Source: Arthrobacter sp. Alg241-R88
Lineage (GTDB): Bacteria > Actinomycetota > Actinomycetes > Actinomycetales > Micrococcaceae
Direction of reading: 5' to 3'
Assembly: GCF_900537115.1 (NCBI RefSeq)
Contig: NZ_UNRG01000004.1
Coordinates: forward strand, 27,676 to 91,675
DNA length: 64,000 nucleotides
The notes beneath the pieces are model-generated. The model was not told the DNA's origin. It worked only from the letters and a program-made list of their open reading frames with translations, and made no database searches. The translations under genes and the position numbers were made by a program. Positions 62,869-64,000 of this stretch are shown here, piece by piece. Each line of letters begins with the position of its first letter. The first letter of the stretch is position 1.

Positions 62869-63843
62869 ATGACAGAGAACCAATGGCCCGAGGATCCCGC
62901 CTACACGGCTCCGCCGGCCTCTACAGGAATTCCGGGCGAGCGAAGCGCGAGCACTTTCCCCTCCGCCGCCACCCCCCAATATGGTGAGGCTCCAATCGGT
63001 GACGCCTCCGGGTCGTCCCGTAAGGAAGCAGCAAAGGAAGAAGCAGCTGACGTAGCCCGTACGGCGAAGGGCTCCGCGCAGAATGTGGCCCAGACGGCGA
63101 AGGAAGAAGCCGCCCACGTCGCGTCCGAGGCGAAGTCCAGCGCGCAGGACCTGCTGTCCCAGGCAAAATCAGGGCTTTCCAGCCAGGCCGGCACCCAGCA
63201 GCAGAAGGCGGCCGAAGGCATCCGCACCATTTCCAGCCAGCTGCAGAGCATGGCTGACGCCCCGGAGCAGCAGGGTATGGCCAGCGACCTGATCCGGCAG
63301 GCTGCGCAGCGCAGCGAGTCGGTGGCTTCCTGGCTTGAGAACAAGCAGCCAGGCGACTTGCTGGACGAGGTCCAGAGGTTCGCCCGCAACAAGCCCGGCA
63401 CCTTCCTCCTGCTTGCCGCCGGCGCCGGCGTCCTCGCAGGCCGCCTGACCCGCGGCCTCACCGCAGGCACCACCGGAACTTCAGGCGCCGCCGGCAATGC
63501 GGGCACTGCAGGACTTTCCGGCCAGTACTCCAGCCCCTACGGCGACCAGTACACCGAGGGTTACACCCCTGCCGGCGGAACCGTCCCGCCTCCCCCGGTG
63601 CAGCTCCCCGGCCCGGCCACCACCACAGCGGGTTACGACGGCGGCGCCCCGGGTACCAGCTACCCGGACGCAGCACGCACCGCGAGCCCCCTGGACAGCC
63701 CCCAGCTGGTGGAAGAGGAGCCGTGGACCGGAACCCGGACAGCCGAGGACCCTCTGGGTGACCCCCGGCTTGCCGCTGATCCGCTGGATGATGATCCCCT
63801 CGCCCGTGACCGCCGCGCCGGCGGGCAGTCAGGCGGGTTCTGA
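62869..63843 (+). CDS. LEA-like amphipathic-helix and disordered protein with one membrane segment
   Basis: 324 residues from ATG 62869. Residues about 50-120 contain Lys/Ala/Glu 11-mer-like repeats (SSRKEAAKEEAADVARTAKGSAQNVAQTAKEEAA) typical of late-embryogenesis-abundant proteins. A short hydrophobic segment FLLLAAGAGVLAGRL follows near 190, then a Gly/Ala/Thr and Pro/Asp-rich disordered tail. The stop overlaps the downstream ATG by 1 nt. Likely a stress protein protecting membranes or proteins. Confidence 0.82.
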   Translation: MTENQWPEDPAYTAPPASTGIPGERSASTFPSAATPQYGEAPIGDASGSSRKEAAKEEAADVARTAKGSAQNVAQTAKEEAAHVASEAKSSAQDLLSQAKSGLSSQAGTQQQKAAEGIRTISSQLQSMADAPEQQGMASDLIRQAAQRSESVASWLENKQPGDLLDEVQRFARNKPGTFLLLAAGAGVLAGRLTRGLTAGTTGTSGAAGNAGTAGLSGQYSSPYGDQYTEGYTPAGGTVPPPPVQLPGPATTTAGYDGGAPGTSYPDAARTASPLDSPQLVEEEPWTGTRTAEDPLGDPRLAADPLDDDPLARDRRAGGQSGGF

Positions 63844-64000
63844 TGAGTAGTTCTATTCCGGAGCCGCCGCCGAGTGCGGCGCATGTGAAGGCGGACAACG
63901 CGTCGTTGGGTGAGTTGCTGGGTGATGTGACCCGGGATCTGTCCACCCTGATGCGCCAGGAACTCGAGCTCGCCAAGGCCGAAGCGAAGCAGTCCGCCAC
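63843..64000 (+). CDS. Phage-holin-superfamily III-like membrane protein, partial
   Basis: The first 52 codons are in the window; the gene runs past the right edge. ATG 63843 overlaps the LEA-like gene stop (TGATG). The N-terminus SLGELLGDVTRDLSTLMRQELELAKAEAKQSAT is the cytoplasmic amphipathic start of actinobacterial phage_holin_3_6 proteins, which continue with two membrane helices. In non-phage context they are envelope proteins of unknown function. Confidence 0.8.
   Translation, partial: MSSSIPEPPPSAAHVKADNASLGELLGDVTRDLSTLMRQELELAKAEAKQSA

Noticed and set aside
63843..64000. Prophage edge at the right end
   Set aside because: The holin-superfamily gene follows a stress-type gene by overlap, and no other phage gene is present.
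1..64000. CRISPR array, insertion sequence or integrase
   Set aside because: No regularly spaced repeats, transposase motifs or integrase motifs were seen on either strand.

Overview
The window is high-GC actinobacterial chromosome. Leader-type Shine-Dalgarno boxes, frequent GTG starts and many ATGA or GTGA gene overlaps fit the Micrococcaceae. A tRNA Glu-Asp-Phe run, an Asp23/AmaP operon, a SigB/SigF-type sigma factor and DUF6286 proteins point to Arthrobacter or Pseudarthrobacter. I see no phage, transposase, integrase, CRISPR array or rRNA, so this looks like stable chromosome with accessory blocks.

Layout. 0-6 kb: the end of exonuclease III, a conserved hypothetical gene, then a LacI regulator and an aglEFG-like sugar ABC transporter with a LacI-type operator upstream of the binding-protein gene. 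5.8-8.1 kb: a five-gene alkaline-shock (Asp23/Gls24, AmaP) envelope operon with 4-nt overlaps at every junction. 8.2-8.5 kb: tRNA-Glu, tRNA-Asp and tRNA-Phe ending in a UUCG-loop terminator. 8.7-14 kb: PHP hydrolase, EamA exporter, zinc metallopeptidase, CzcD-type efflux protein and a secreted NlpC/P60 hydrolase. 14-17 kb: a LolA-like protein with an ABC exporter. 17-22 kb: a rifampin-phosphotransferase-type enzyme, a tandem universal stress protein and a short FAD/NAD-fold protein. 22-26 kb: CopC protein, AzgA-type purine permease and a cation/proton antiporter.

25.8-41 kb carries most of histidine degradation: hutG alone at 25.8 kb, hutU-hutH at 36.5-39.9 kb, and an IclR (HutR-like) regulator. 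Related inverted repeats lie in front of hutG, hutU and the regulator, suggesting one regulon. Between them lie a one-lobe binding-protein/CDF pair, a CitA/CitB-type two-component system divergent from tctCBA, a small universal stress protein and a fumarylacetoacetase-family enzyme. 41-49 kb: DinB-fold protein, quinone oxidoreductase, amino-acid permease, LysE exporter, a Qor/HxlR redox pair with a 29-bp palindrome over the regulator start codon, a hydroxybutyrate dehydrogenase/LysR pair and a spermidine-synthase-like protein.

49.9-59.9 kb is the most unusual block: one co-oriented operon for heptose sugars in a Gram-positive. It encodes a GmhB phosphatase, a GT9 heptosyltransferase-like protein, two further glycosyltransferases, a GmhA isomerase, two separate HldE-type kinase/nucleotidyltransferases, an SDR and an aldehyde dehydrogenase. 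There is no epimerase and no membrane flippase, polymerase or ligase, so the final acceptor is unknown. 60-64 kb is a stress-type end: sigma factor, divergent epimerase, a membrane-anchored coiled-coil protein, a LEA-like protein and a truncated holin-superfamily gene.
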